Source of the DNA: Moringa oleifera
Taxonomy: Eukaryota > Streptophyta > Magnoliopsida > Brassicales > Moringaceae
Length of the DNA: 64,000 bases
NCBI GenBank assembly: GCA_021397835.1
Contig: JAJFZO010000583.1
Span: 2,083,348-2,147,347 of the forward strand
Direction: 5' to 3'
Every line of letters begins with the position of its first letter. Within the stretch, counting starts at the first letter, position 1. The notes under the pieces are model-generated. The model saw nothing but the letters and a program-made list of their open reading frames with translations, had not been told where the DNA came from and ran no database searches. The position numbers and the translations under genes are program-made. This document shows, in pieces, positions 33,183 to 46,599 of this stretch.

Positions 33183-34020
33183 TGGTCCTAAGAAATCCAT
33201 ATTAATGGAATAAAGTAAAGTAACAACTGTAGCTAAAACCAACATAAGCAAATGTAAAAAAAAAATAGGCAATTTCATAATTTTTTTCATTCCTTCAAGG
33301 TTTCTCTGTGTGCTTGAGGTGTTAAAACAAGTAGAAAAAAATTACTCATTTTTTTTATTTCTTCTATTTTTTTATTTTAATTTTCACTTTCTCTTCTTTT
33401 TGGCTATCAATTCCAAGTTTGATACCTCATCATTTTTCCGTCGTCATTTAAAGATTTTCTTCTAACCAGCAATAGCTTCCTCTACTCAAAGATTTTGTTA
33501 TCATAATTTGCTTATGATGATTGAAAATAGGAATAATAAAAATTTCTTCTTAATTTTACCATGAAAGTTATAATTTGAGAATTTAAGATTTAATTAGCAT
33601 CTATGTTCATTTTAATTATGTTTTAACTACTCAAAATAAAAGTTTATGCTTAATAATCAAAACTTTGAAGTTTAGTAGGTTGTGGACCCAAATGAGATGG
33701 GAATCAAGGGTCAATAACACATAATTCCTTACATTTTCAAATGTTCAAAAAATTTGAAAAGTTTGAAATGATATGATGACCTTTATCGATAAGTGTATTT
33801 ATGTTAGTTTTCTTTTCTTTATACTAACTTCTTATTTTTCTCTCTAATTCATTAAGGTTGTTCATAATTACATAACTAGAAAACATTTTTTTATTTTTTT
33901 CCTTTTGCCTTTTGCTTATTAAAATTAATGATTTCATTTGAGCGTTGTTCCATTTTATAATAAAGATAAAACAATTATTAAATGCATAGTAATTGGTATT
34001 AATTGATATTTTTTTCCTTT
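33183..34020 (+). repeat. Older, diverged plus-type unit without gene (copy B left end)
   Basis: Directly after the array, the sequence restarts at the equivalent of about 32,690 in the unit ('ggaataaagtaaagtaacaac') and runs through the rest of the spacer into the promoter-distal region of a next unit. It has far more differences than exist between array units and loses the small open frame. It ends at the copia join just before a TATA or gene would appear. From 33,841 on it matches window positions 1-178. Confidence 0.85.
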
Positions 34021-35472
34021 TTACCACAAAGTCTTCAACTCATTAAAGTTGAGATGTCTATATTAAGGGTGCCACAACCAAGCAATGTCATTCATTTGTG
34101 CAAAGAAACAAGCTTGAAGATCTACACGATCATTTATAACGATAATTGAAAACATTTGATTTTCTATCATGTGAACACGAGCAATAAGTCCTCTATTTGA
34201 GTCTTTGAAAAGGTAGATTCCTCTTTTGATGATGATCTCATACCCCTTCTCTTGAAGTTAGCCTAAGCTAATCAAGTTACTTTTCAAATTTGGAACATAA
34301 AACCACTAGAAATTCTTTTAATAACATCATTTTTCATGTGAACATTGACACTTCCTTTTCCATAACAGTAACAGTATAGTTATCTCCAAATTTTACATTA
34401 TCTCTAAATGACTCATCTAACTTAAAGATAAAAACTTATTGCCACACATATGATTACTACAGCTTGAATCTAAATACCATAAATTATTAGACTTTTCTTC
34501 CCTGTTATGACATGCCATCAATAAGGTTCGTTCTTTTTCTTCTATCATAGCATAATTTAATTTCTATCCTTGTTATCTAAAGAAATTAGGACATGTTGGC
34601 TTGTAATGCTAATACTGATGCCAATTGAAGCATTCAATGTGGATTATCAAACCTTGATATCCTTGACCCTGCCTTCTGCCGTTAAAATAAGAATTGAATC
34701 TACCTCACATCTTCCTTGCCCACGTCCTACATGTTCAACTGGATTGTTGAAGGACACCTTCAAAGCGTTCTCTTTAGTTATGGCCCTGTAATTAATTCTT
34801 TGCTCATGAGCCAACAATGAACTTTGTAGCTCATTAATGGAAACTTGATCAATGTCATATGATTCTTCAATTGAACAAACTACGTAACCAAATTTTGTAG
34901 TCATCAATCAAAGAATTTTTTTCAACAATAGTAACATCTTCTAGTTTTTCACCATGGGTTTACATATTGTATACAATCACCATCATCCTTGTAAAGTAAT
35001 CAGTTATTAACTCTCCCATCTTCATCTCAAGAGGCTTAAAATCTCTTTAGAGGGCTTGAAGATATGCACACTTCACTCTTACTATCTCTTAATACTTAAG
35101 TTTCATTAAGTCTTAAATCTACTTGTTGATTTCCCTTTGAAGAATGGTCTTCAAGATCATACGATCAAAAATTTGGAACAAATAGCTTTCACCTTTAAAT
35201 CCTTTAATTTTTGGTCCTCTAGATGGTTCTTTGAGTAGTTGTCAACACAGTTCATTCAAGATAAACAGTAATATCACCTTCAACTAATGACTAATACTCT
35301 TTCGATCATAGAAAGTTCTCCCTCAATATTACCTAATGGTCATAATGACCATGGAAGCAAGGAATTGCTGGTTGCAGATAGTCGCTACTTTCATATGCCA
35401 TTATCATTTGCTACTACAAGAAAACTGCTCGGGTTAATCTTTATTAAGCCCAACCAGGCTCTTATACGATAC
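34021..35472 (-). mobile_element. Ty1/copia retrotransposon relic, copy B
   Basis: Same truncated gag-protease-pre-integrase remnant as at 184-1,605. Here the gag piece is open for 86 codons (34,647-34,907, with 'DIDQVSINELQSSLLAHEQR'), while the pre-integrase piece has a stop ('SLG' followed by stop) and a small insertion near 34,285. The different lesions show that both copies have decayed since duplication. Confidence 0.82.
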
Positions 35473-36204
35473 TGTTAAAATATCTAAAGAAACCTTCCAA
35501 TCTAAGAATGATAATATAATTGAATAACTTAATTTATTCATTAAAAATCAATTTATAGTGGTTTGAACGAACTGTTTTGACTTAAACTAAGGAGATAAAA
35601 TAACAACAAACTTATCTTAATCAACTGAATAATTTAAAACTCTAGAATATAAGACATATGATCTAATGCAACAAATCCTAAATAGATAGGACTTGACTTA
35701 TTGAAACTAATTTATTCAAAGCAAAAAATACCAATTAAATTCCAATGGTACTGTCGTAGTGATAAAGATTCTCTTGTTATAGTTCCACTAGTTAATTTTA
35801 TTTACGATAGTGATTTAGATTGCATTTAAAGTGTTATTTTCTATACCATAGTAGCATAGCCAAGTCAATAATGATTTTATGTCTAAAGTAGAAAAACTTG
35901 GTGCCAATTCACTACATACTACTCTAAGATTTACTCTATAATAGAGGATGAAAAACTCACTGCATTATGAAGAAAAGAAAAAGCTTACACTCTTAGTAAC
36001 CTCTATATGACTTGTGATCTTACTACTTTTTTATATCTCAAGTTTATGACACCATCCTAATACTAAGTGATAGGTGTTGTATATAACTTTCTTACTTTAG
36101 AATCATAAGGATAAACACAAAAAATAAAGTACAAGATAAACACCTTATTATATTCTAATTTGAATACAATCACTGGAATAATTTATCTCAACAATAACTA
36201 TTAT
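35473..36204. other. LTR-side and flanking sequence of copia relic B, no gene
   Basis: Starts at the TGTTA terminus next to the eroded primer-binding site and is colinear with 1,606-2,359. There is no reading frame of note. Confidence 0.55.
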
Positions 36205-36930
36205 TTTTCCTTTCTTGATTTTCTCGTCTCATATAAACATGCAATTTAAAACCTTTTGGTAAAGTTCTTACCACAATTGATCTATGTAACTTTAAATTTT
36301 ATGAGAAAATATTAAATTTATGAAGCCCATAATGCCGTTTTTTTATGAACAACATTTTCAATTTTTCAATGCTTCTTGATAGTATTTTGTTTCTTGTTAA
36401 ACCTTGTATAAAAGTCTTAGTTCCATATATTTTTATCTCAGTAGCATCAATTTTAATGACAGTGTTTGCTTAGAGACAAGGAAATTGAGAAATTCAGCTC
36501 AAGTCATAAAAAATTAATCAAATTTAGTTAACCAAATGTGTATTCATACATCCTAGACATGATTAGTTTTCTATATAGTAAATTTTTAGTAAAGAGTGCT
36601 TACCTTGAGCTAGAAGACTAAAAGGGATACATGTAGGACAAATTCCCATGTTTAACTTAATATAAGCTAAGATGGAAGGAATGAAATAAATATGTAATTA
36701 ATCTCCATAATATGAGGTGTGAAAATTTGTAACTCAATCGAAGTTTATTGAGTTCTACTAAATTGGCATGAATAGCTTATTTGTTTGATCTATTTTTTAC
36801 ACACTCAAAAATTGGAAACTGTTTTTTAAGCTTATTACCATCATCAAAGCTCATACATATGTATTAGTTCACTTTTACATGTACAAACATATCTGTAAAG
36901 CCATTGCATGATGGTGTCCATACTATACGC
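36205..36930 (+). repeat. Dispersed module with F-box 3'-end scrap (copy B)
   Basis: Counterpart of 2,360-3,096, with the same block order. The F-box-like phrases are near 36,806-36,918 ('ggaaactg...aagcttattacc', 'gcatgatgg'). Confidence 0.55.
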
Positions 36931-39833
36931 CATTACAAAAAAAATTACCATTTACTAACGCCAAAAACACCTTTTAGTGACGGTTAACATCCATAAGTAA
37001 ATATAAATAAACAATGACAAATTTTGTAGTTCGTCAATATATGTATGATCATTAATAATGAACAAAAAATTTGTCAATATATACCATACATATAGTGATG
37101 GTTCCTATCATTTATCATTAAAAGTTATGGGATATACTAACAAACTACAATTTTTTTCACTAATTCCTAATATTCATTGATGAATTTTTAGCGTCCATAA
37201 GTAAAAGTTTTACTTTTAGTGATAGATTTATTTTTCATCTCTATGCAAAAGATAAAAGTGCCTAAAATTATTTCTCACTCCCCTTTAAATCAATAGAAAC
37301 ACCTCTCTACACCTTGGTGTTATAACTTACACCCTCAGTGAAATCATATTTGTATCATTTTTCTAGGTTTTGATCCTCTTGCCATTTAAAAGCACTACGT
37401 TTCCTTGTTGTTAAGAGACTTATTCAATTAACCCCTCAAGATCATAAGGTATTCTTATTTCTTTGATTAGTATCACTTAATATCAGTTGATAAAATTACT
37501 TGGTTGTTATTTGGTCCTCCGAAATATTGTGTTTTTAACCTTTAAGAAATATTTTTAATTGTCTTTATGCTAATCTATAAATTATAAAATTATGAAGTCA
37601 CTGCCTTAATCATTTTTTGTTTAAGGAATACTTTAATTTCAAAGTAGTTTTTTCATGTTTTCAGTCTATTTTGTCTCTATTACCATGTCCCCAAAATTCT
37701 AAGTTGCTTTGTTTTCGTTTAGGATGAGCATAAAGTTATATGGTTATTTCTATTCGTTTGATCTGATTATTTCTTCTCCTGTCAAATTACATATGGTAAG
37801 CATTTACCCTTTTATTCTATTTTCGGTATATATTTGTTTTTTTTTATTTACTGCAAAATGGTAGAAAATAAGATCATAAATCCTCTTTTTTATTTGAAGC
37901 TCAATTAATCTATTCAATGCATAACAATCAATTCTATTATTGCATGTTTATGTATAATTTGTTTCAAATTTGTATTTTTCATTATATTTGTTGAACTCAC
38001 AACTTTATTTTGTTTCTAAGATTAAACTAAAGTTCAATTTTTGAACTGCATACTGCTTTTACCACATACTGCTTACAATATACTACATACTGCCATACTG
38101 CATACTACTTATTGCATAGTTAAAAATAATATAATTAATTACTGCAATCTTATATTTTCTTTTTCTTTATCATTAATTAGTTCAAGATGATAGTAGTATT
38201 CCATAACAACACGTTGCAATTATAAGAAGTCTCGCATTAAATTGCGGTATGAATATCTTTATACTAGAATATGCTAAATAAAATGTTGATAAGTGATGTT
38301 GCTTGGGCAAACCAGAATGAGTTATATTTGATACCTTTATGATTGTGTCATGTTCATGGAACTTATCATTTTTTGTATTACCATTGCTACCATTGACTTT
38401 TCTTATTACTAATTGTGTACATGTGTTGGTTTGGTTTTTTTCAGCATTTAGAGATCTAAGCCTCAAGTTTTGCATTGATTATGTTTCACTAACTGTTTTG
38501 TACTAATCTTATATTGGTATTACTTTTGTTCATAACTTAAATTTCATCTATTAGTAAATTCTTTAGTAAATGTGTTTCTTTGTAGTTTTTTTTTCTTTTC
38601 ATTGGATTGACTTAATTACTTTGATCTTATCTTGTTTATAACGTAATCCACAATTTTTTTATACTAAAAAACTTAGAGAATGAGGTTATGGTCCAGTTTA
38701 CAGGGTAATGCTATATTCAAAATACATATTTACACTTCCACATGTTTATTTTCATTCTAGTAAATCACATATTACTATGGATCCACCCATGTAGGGAGCA
38801 TTGCTTGATGGGCAAAAAGTAACTATAAAGAGGCTGTCAAGTATCTCAAGACAAGGACTAGAAGAGTTGAAAACTGAAGTAATGCTGGTTGCTAAACTAT
38901 TGTACCAAAACTTGGTAAATCTATTAGGTTTTTTCTAGAAGAGGAAGAAAAGCTACTAGTTTATAAATACTTTCTTAATGATGGCTTGAAAATGATCTTA
39001 TTGGATATCAACCTTTTTACATTTTTTATTCTTGTTTTGTAACTTTATTTAACACTTGTATCATTTCAGATCTACATCACTATGTTAAAATCTTATGACA
39101 ATGTTTTTCTTCTATTTGGACGTCTTTTCTTAGGGTTTGTGAACTATAATTGTTATCATTTAATGTTAATTCTACTTTAATTGCTTTTTCTTATCATTGG
39201 TCATTTTATGTATGTTGACTATAATTCGGGACTTGGATTATCCAAATAAAAACAAATAGATTACTTTGAAGTAGAAAATGTAGTATAAAATCATCATTTA
39301 AATAGTATTGTATCTACGATCAAAATGAATTTTTATAATAAAATATTCAATAGTAAGTCTATGATGTATGTAATACAATAAGCATGATTTTAAAATGAAA
39401 TTAAAAAAGTTTACAGTAAACATGTACTAACGGATATCTTGTCGGTATGTAAAAAACTAAAAATATATACTAATGGACGTGATGTCTATCAATAAAGACT
39501 TTATAATATATTGATGAATGTTGTGTCTATTAGTAAATAATTTGTTCATATACTAACACATGAAAACATGCGTCAATAAAGATCTTGTACATATAGCAAT
39601 GGCCAAAGAATGTGTTACTAAAACATTTACATTTAGTGATAGACAAAGAATTTATGACTGAAAAATTTACATATAGTGATGCACACAAACCGTCAGTAAA
39701 ACATTTATATATAGTGACACACGAAAAAATCATCAGCGAAACACCTATTATATATACCGACGGATGTATATGATAGTTTAATCTTTTAGTGTTGATTTTT
39801 AATCCATCAATAAATCACAGTTTCTTTGTAATG
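36931..39833. mobile_element. CACTA-like DNA transposon relic, copy B
   Basis: The left end is CATTACAAAAAAAATTACC at 36,931; the right end (minus strand) is CATTACAAAGAAACTG at 39,833. It is 2.9 kb, against 5.3 kb in copy A. The left subterminal region jumps at 37,232 ('tttttcatc' to 'tctatgcaaaag') directly to the equivalent of A 5,812, so the NLR fragment and a 2.4-kb block are absent. The right subterminal repeats are better preserved than in copy A. No transposase is visible. Confidence 0.65.
38795..39006 (+). pseudogene. Cysteine-rich receptor-like kinase fragment, copy B
   Basis: Same exon fragment as at 7,422-7,633, with the same frameshift after 'LLGF'. Here the conserved Lys context has drifted ('VTIKRL') and 'GFC' is 'GFF'. 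The shared frameshift shows that the fragment was already dead before the segmental duplication. Confidence 0.83.
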
Positions 39834-41139
39834 AAACGCATGCATATTTATTTGTATCTGTATTAGTTCACATTTACATGTACAAAAATATCACGTTCTA
39901 GATATATCAGTTGCGATGATTATTACATTTAACCTTAATTCCACAATGACTTGACCTTATGAGTTGTTGAAGAAATTTGAGTGGGAAATCAGTGGAAATT
40001 GTAGGAAATCTGTTTGCGATTGCGAAAGTTTACTGAAAATGTGAGAATATGGGTGTCTCTCCATGAAAAAATAAAATTATTAAAACGACACATTTTTACA
40101 GGGCTCATTCCTTAAGAATCGATCTTAATAAATTCTTTTTTCATCATATATTACATTGCAAGTGTAAATAAATTAGCTGACGTTGAAGTGAACTATAAAT
40201 TTTAGAGTCTTAATGCAGACCAAAGGAACAATATAAGAAGCAAGGACAATCATGGTTTGATTTGATAATTGCTCATCTCAGTTACTGATTGCAGAAAGTT
40301 TGATCATCATCATTCTTTATCTAAATCTCGGGTATGCTTCAACAAAATCGATAGGTGGCTGCTCCTAATTTCACTTTATGCATATTGTTCGTATTCTTTA
40401 TGTAGTTGTAACCTGAGGACCATATTCAGATCTCGATATTTTTGAGTCCAAACTGGGTTTTATATATTCAAATATTGGTATTATATATCATTTGGATCCA
40501 ATCTGAGCAAGCAAACTGCGCTACCATACCAATAATGAAATAATTTTTTCTGATAACACCGTAATTTATATATTTAGTATTTTATATCACTTAACACTCT
40601 CAACAAGTGAAATTATTGCTTGGAAAGTCAAACTAAAAAGGAGCGTTGTGTGCGTACCGGTATCTTCAAGTGATTAATACAATAAATCTCAAACAAGGCC
40701 ATAGTTCATTTTCCAAAAGTTGCTACGTCTCTTGTAGTCAACCTATTTGTTATTCTTGCTTTGATGGATTAATTTGTTTCTGGTTCCTACCAACAATATA
40801 TCTGAGGTGAGGTGAAGACCATTTCACTACTGCATAAATAACACTATCATCCCCAGAACTCAGATGCTTTTCTCCTTGAAAATTTTCTAATCAATGAAAA
40901 ACAATTTTCAAGAGGGTTACTTCCCTACCACATTGGCTGACCTTATTTGCTTAAATTATCACAGATTGAACAATATTTATGTTTCTGCTGGTCACTATCT
41001 TAACTGGAATCCTGATTAAAAGAGATAGAAGCCATTCTATGATTTGTTATGTTCAACATCAGAAAATAACAAATCATCTTCTTAAGTTGTCCTATATGAT
41101 GCACTGCTGATGCAAGCAGGCTTGAGTCAGGATAATCTG
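39834..41139. other. Intergenic, no gene recognised
   Basis: Colinear with 8,390-9,690, with small indels (for example 40,701-40,725, absent from copy A). A minus-strand open frame of 89 codons (41,000-41,269) overlaps the duplicated F-box upstream block and differs in frame from its copy A counterpart. I do not call it a gene. Confidence 0.55.
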
Positions 41140-41300
41140 GATGGTCACCAGAGTCTTGTCTCCTTGTAAAAACAAGATCCAACTTGAAGAGATGCCATGA
41201 CCAAATCCGCAACCCTTTCGGGCAGTTGCATCTTTGAGAAGGCAATTTAGTATAATTTTTCTCGTACAAATCACAGGGGCTCTTTTCCTTTTCTTACTTT
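41140..41300. repeat. F-box upstream repeat block, distal copy (B)
   Basis: Counterpart of 9,690-9,840. A second, more diverged version lies at 41,650-41,745 in the same promoter. Confidence 0.65.
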
Positions 41301-41358
41301 TTTTTTTCTTTTTTCCTATTTAGTAAAGATATGTGAGAACCCACTCGGTTTAGTATCC

Positions 41359-41361
<3 letters not shown>

Positions 41362-41404
<43 letters not shown>
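41362..41404. repeat. (AT)n microsatellite
   Basis: 43 bp of pure alternating AT. The same site in copy A (9,915-9,927) is only 13 bp, so this locus is length-variable between duplicates. Confidence 0.97.
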
Positions 41405-41406
<2 letters not shown>

Positions 41407-41574
41407 TGTTCTCTCCCAACGTGTCCAAATTATAATCTCATCTCATTATTTAATATCTATATATATATATATATTTATGATAAAAACATGCCCCAATAAT
41501 AATTGAAATATATATGCAGTTAGAAGGGCAGAATTATACCTTCCTATAGGTGGACAAGAAAAGCAGTAGTTTTG

Positions 41575-41935
41575 GTGTTATTACGACTCTCTTTCCCACA
41601 TAAACAACTTAGAGTACTGTTTTGTTGTCAGACCTGTCTGAAAGCCATCAGAGTCCTTTCTCCTTATAAAAACAGGAATCCAACTTCAGGAGATGCCGTG
41701 ACCAATGCCGCCACCTTTCCGCTCTTTTCCTTTCTTACTGATGTTTCCTTTTTGGTAAAGAGTACTAACAGTATCCTTCTTCCACTAGGATTTAGTTTAG
41801 TATCCTTTTTGGTAAAGAGGACTAACAATATCCTTCCTCCACTAGGATTCTGTTTAGTTTATATATATATGCCTGTGCTGTCCATACCCTAATCATAATC
41901 TCATTTCTTCTCTGCATTACTCTTGATCTTCGGTT
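41575..41935 (+). promoter_or_regulatory. Proximal promoter of F-box B, absent from copy A
   Basis: About 360 bp with no counterpart before F-box A. It contains the second copy of the upstream repeat block (41,650-41,745), a pair of about 57-bp tandem repeats ('ccttttt ggtaaagag...ctaac...tccttc...ccactagga' at about 41,750-41,806 and 41,807-41,860), and a TATA-like 'gtttatatatatatgcc' at 41,857-41,873, about 110 bp before the ATG. The simplest reading is that it is ancestral and was deleted from copy A. Confidence 0.6.
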
Positions 41936-41980
41936 TTTCACAACTATTCTAACAATCACACAGGAAAGGAAGCAAAAGCA

Positions 41981-43081
41981 ATGGCAAGTGAAATAGCATT
42001 GGGAGCGGACAAAGAAGAAGAGAAGGCAAGTTTATGGCCTGATCTACCTTCAGATCTGTTATGCTTAATACTTGTTCGTCTCCCTACTGCTGACTGCCGA
42101 AGTTTCCGATTCTCGTGCGAGTCATGGCGATCAACACCAGCAGTTATTCGGCCCTTCTCGGGACCCTTTGATTCCCTACTTGTAGATTCTCCATGTTTGG
42201 TGAGCTTCAATGGATTCACCCTATTCAGGTTCTGGAACCCGAAACAGAATTGCACTCACCAAGTGGACTTGCGTAGATTTCCATATGCAGATGTTCGTAG
42301 CTCTGGATCAAACGGGTGGCTTCTCATGACTGCACCCTATGACCATTGTCCAAATCCAAGGTCAGTTTACTTGTTCAACCCCATCACCAGGTCAATGTTC
42401 AGACCTCCTACTATACCAGAATCCTTTAGGTTTAGAAGACTGTGTCTCACTTCTGAACCCCACCCGGGTTCTTCAAACTGTTCCATATTCGGTATTTCAG
42501 AACCCAAACTGGGTTCTATCCAAGTTGGCATGGTCAGCTACGGTGAACGCCATTGGATAGTGGATCAATTCAGAAGCACTTTCAAGGTTTCTAGCAATCC
42601 TCGCTTTCACAAAGGGAGATATTATTGCTCAGATAAAACTGGAAACGTGGGAGAATTTGATCCTATAAGACGTAGTTGGAACGTGCATTCCACAAGCTTT
42701 AAGCAGTATCTCCTCCCTGAATGCAAATACAAGCAATTCCTGGTGACGACAGAGGAAGAATTGTTCTTAGTAGTGTTTGTTTCTGTGCTGGAAGATGTGT
42801 CTATTTTCAAGTTGGATTTCACTAGCACGATTTGGCATAAGATATCATGCTTGGGAGGCAAGGCTATGTATGTTTCAGAGATGGGTTGCCTTGCGACATC
42901 GGCTGCAACAGTAGAGAGGGGCAACAAAGTGTATTATTCAGCAGCCAACATCCTTGGCCAATGTTTCATCTATTCTTTAGATACTCGAACATGGGAAACA
43001 GTAGATGAAGCTTATTGCTACCATGAACGCTGCATGTCCTCCTACAATATTTGGATTCAGTCCTCCCAGGAAATTGTATGA
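41981..43081 (+). CDS. F-box/DUF295 (KIB-type) protein, copy B
   Basis: 366 residues, intronless. F-box at about 16-53 ('LWPDLPSDLLCLILVRLP'), where Pro and Leu match the usual LPxDLL consensus better than copy A does. DUF295 region at about 216-346. It differs from copy A by one extra Glu, two substitutions and four silent changes in the first 460 bp, and by nothing after that. It keeps a proximal promoter with a TATA box that copy A lacks, so the two copies probably differ in expression. It would serve as an SCF adaptor; its target is unknown. It is likely functional. Confidence 0.92.
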   Translation: MASEIALGADKEEEKASLWPDLPSDLLCLILVRLPTADCRSFRFSCESWRSTPAVIRPFSGPFDSLLVDSPCLVSFNGFTLFRFWNPKQNCTHQVDLRRFPYADVRSSGSNGWLLMTAPYDHCPNPRSVYLFNPITRSMFRPPTIPESFRFRRLCLTSEPHPGSSNCSIFGISEPKLGSIQVGMVSYGERHWIVDQFRSTFKVSSNPRFHKGRYYCSDKTGNVGEFDPIRRSWNVHSTSFKQYLLPECKYKQFLVTTEEELFLVVFVSVLEDVSIFKLDFTSTIWHKISCLGGKAMYVSEMGCLATSAATVERGNKVYYSAANILGQCFIYSLDTRTWETVDEAYCYHERCMSSYNIWIQSSQEIV

Positions 43082-46000
43082 TGGATTAGTGCTGCACAAA
43101 CAAGACTACATTTTTCTTCTGCTTTTTTCTTTTTTTTTTTAGTATATTTAGTTTATATATTTGGTCTTGCTCATTGTTTAAGTTTGCTACAAAAGTTTTA
43201 GGTCACAATTATTCTTATTTGTCTTACATTTTTTAAGAATATAATAAACAGTTTTACGAATTTTGATTACCTAATTTTTGTTTATGTTAGATATAAGAAT
43301 AAGTAATCCTCTTATTGCCTAATTTGTACCTATGACATGTACACAACTTATGAAAGAAAGCAGGTTTCGATTACCTTAGACTTAACAGTAACTCAATTAT
43401 GATTAATCAATCTAAAAATAGACCTATTTTATTTATAAATAAGTTTGTAACTTAACTATAAATTGTGAAAAAACAAAAAAAAATTATAGCTAAGAAAATA
43501 TGCTAACTCTTCTTAAAATTCTAACAGTACAAAAAAATTAAAATTTCGTACTAATACGTGAATAAAACTTATGGATGCTTCACTACTTTTGATAACTTTT
43601 GTTCAAAGTTTAAAACAAATTTATTAAAATTATATTTGTCATCATCATAACTAGGATATATATATATATATATATATATATATGACATATATATATGATT
43701 TATCATGAGAAAATCCATCATTTATAAATAATTTCTAATTTAATTACTATTAAATAATGTATTCATATTTATATTTTTAAAAGAGGAAAATTTGAAATTT
43801 CATCATTATAAAAAATTTAAATTGATTATTTTTTACCTCAAGAATTTAAAATATATATATATATATAATCATGAGAAAATTCATCATTTATAAATAATTT
43901 TTAGTTTATTTACAATTAAAAATAATTTATTGATATTTATATTTTTTAAGAGTGTTAATTTAAATTTTCATCATTATAAAAAATTTAAATTGATTACTTT
44001 TTAACTTAATAATTTTTTAAAAAATCATCGTTATAAAAAATTTCTATATTCTATCATTCAGATTTAATTTATTTATTTCAATGAAATTACAAAAACATAT
44101 TGATAATAAAAAAAACGTATATAAACCAACCATTAATATCTTTTAATTTACAATTAAACTAAACTTTTTTTTTTCTATTTTTCTCTTCCTCTGTACTTTT
44201 TTTCATCAATTTTTGCCTTCTCTCTTTGTTTCCCGTTTTGGTTTAGTATCCCCTTTTTTTCTTTTTTTCTTTTTTCCCTTCCTTTCACTTTGTCCACTTT
44301 CCCGGGAACTCCTTTTGTTTTCTTTTCTTTTCTTCTTCTCTTCTTTTGCCTTTAACCCGCTAACCACCCATCCCTTTTCCTTCTCTTTCTTATCTTCTCT
44401 TCAATTCCAAACAATACTTTATAAATCAAACAAAATCAGAATCAAGAAATAAATTAAATCTTCCCTCCTCTCCTTCTTCTCCCTCCACTGTGATTTCTCC
44501 CTCGCTGACTTGTGATTTTAGTGTCCCCTATTTCCTTCTTCCATCCTCTTTGCACCTGCTCTTTTTCTTTCTTTTTCTTTTTTTTTTTGATTATTTATTT
44601 ATTATTAGTTTATCTATAATAGTAATAGTAAATGAGTAAAAGAATATATTGATATAAAATATTCAAAACAAAGATTAAAAAATCGGGAGCACATAAGAAA
44701 AAACAAAACAATAATGATGAGAAATAACTAACAAAAAATATGAAAAATAATTTATTCAATCCAAAACAACTAACCTTGTTGTCTGTCATGTACAGTAACT
44801 GTTAGAATATTAACCAAATAATAAGTAAAAAAAATTGTTGGTTTCAATTAAAAAAAAAAACACCAAAACCAAAAGTGGCTGAGATAAACTTGATGTCACC
44901 TTTAAATATTAAACTCTAGTCAATTAACAGAACCAACAACAATTAAAACAAAAAAGACAAACATTATCTTATTTTTTTGAAAAAAATAATAAAACACAAA
45001 TAGAAATAAATAGCGAAGAAACAATGTGACATACGTATAATCCTTGCCTCCAACTCAACATGTGAGTAGTTGAATTATTTTGTTACTAGATTTAGAAGCA
45101 TGACGCAAATAAAATTCCAATGTAGAGGATTGCTTGTTCAGCCATTATCAAATGATTAATGCAATCAATCTCTAAAAACATTAGTTGATTTTTCAAATAT
45201 GTTATTCCTTCTATATATGCATGCATAATTATAACTGATATAAAAAAAATCAATAATGTGAAGAAAAAACAAAATTAAAGTGATAATAACTATGCAAAGC
45301 AAAGACAACCTAAGACAGATTCTTCCCTCGGAATCTTGATTTCGGTTATCATGACCAAAGCTATTTATGAATCTCGCTTTCATAAATTTTCTTTGGACAA
45401 CTATAAGTAAATATTTCCAGTGAAGACATTAAATTTACATGAAAAAGAGACAAGGCACCACGAACATTGCCATTAAAAAATTATGCCCCAATTAATAATC
45501 ATTGAGGTATAGCAGTTACAAGTACACGTTTTTAACAAATATAGCATACGGTTAAGATAACTTATCACTTTAACGCCAAGTTAATTCTGGTAAAATAAGA
45601 AAAAGATTCATTTCTAACATCTTTCTATGATATTTTCACTTTTAATTACAAAAATTCAAATAAAAATATTATTGACTTAGATCGATTGCTTGTAAATAAT
45701 TAAAATAGAAATAAAATAAATTAAACACCTGACACGAAAAAACAAAACAAAACAAAACAAAACAAGTATAGATGAAAATTACAAGCGACTAACCACGATC
45801 CATAAATTTGCTCAAAAAAGTTAAGAAATGGCTTTCAAGAGACATCTAAAGAGAAATTGAAAAATATAAACCAAACTATTGTGGATGATAAATTCAGTTT
45901 CAAATACATATGAGCAGAAGAATTGAGAACCATAAAAAGAATTAATGAATTATTAATCTTTTCAAATAAAAATCAAAATAAACGATAAGATAAGACGAAT

Positions 46001-46599
46001 TAGCAACAGATTACCCAATAATGTTAACATAAAAAGTTGAGAATTTAAATATGAAAAATATCATTTAGATCTTCCGTGATCATTTGCGAGCTAGTTAGTG
46101 GTACTATCCAAAAGAACTTGATGAAAACTATATCATTTCCTGAATATTCTTCAATTTTTTCATATTTGTCCATTTTAAAAAGAAAAATGAAATTTGATTA
46201 ATAGAGCATTGTAGTGCTTTTATATATAGAGAAAGAAACAAAGTCAATGAGTAATAGATTAAGCATCAAGGAAAATTCATGGAAGAGACATAGACTAATT
46301 AGTCGAAATGGTGGGAACCACGGATCTCTTGATCAAAAGTTTGTTACATAATTTTTCCCTAAAAAAGTGTTTAGATTTTAATTGACCATTAAAAGAGATA
46401 TTTGCCATGATGCATTATATGGGGCTCGAATCTAATGAGATACGTAGCTTGTCTTCTTTTCAATGGTAGGAAAAAGTCCACAAATATTTGCCTGCACTAT
46501 TGTGTCACTTGCATATTTTGAAATATAATTATTTTTTATTTTATTTATTAAAGATTGTTTTTTTTTCTAACTATAAGATCTTTAATTGTTTCTTAATAA
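43082..46599. other. AT-rich gene-poor stretch, copy B
   Basis: The first 176 bp are identical to copy A. A block at about 43,306-43,700 is absent from copy A and ends in an (AT)n run (43,656-43,683). The remainder is colinear with 11,500-14,400, including the polypyrimidine tract (44,165-44,580). No gene was recognised; short open frames are not conserved. Confidence 0.6.
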
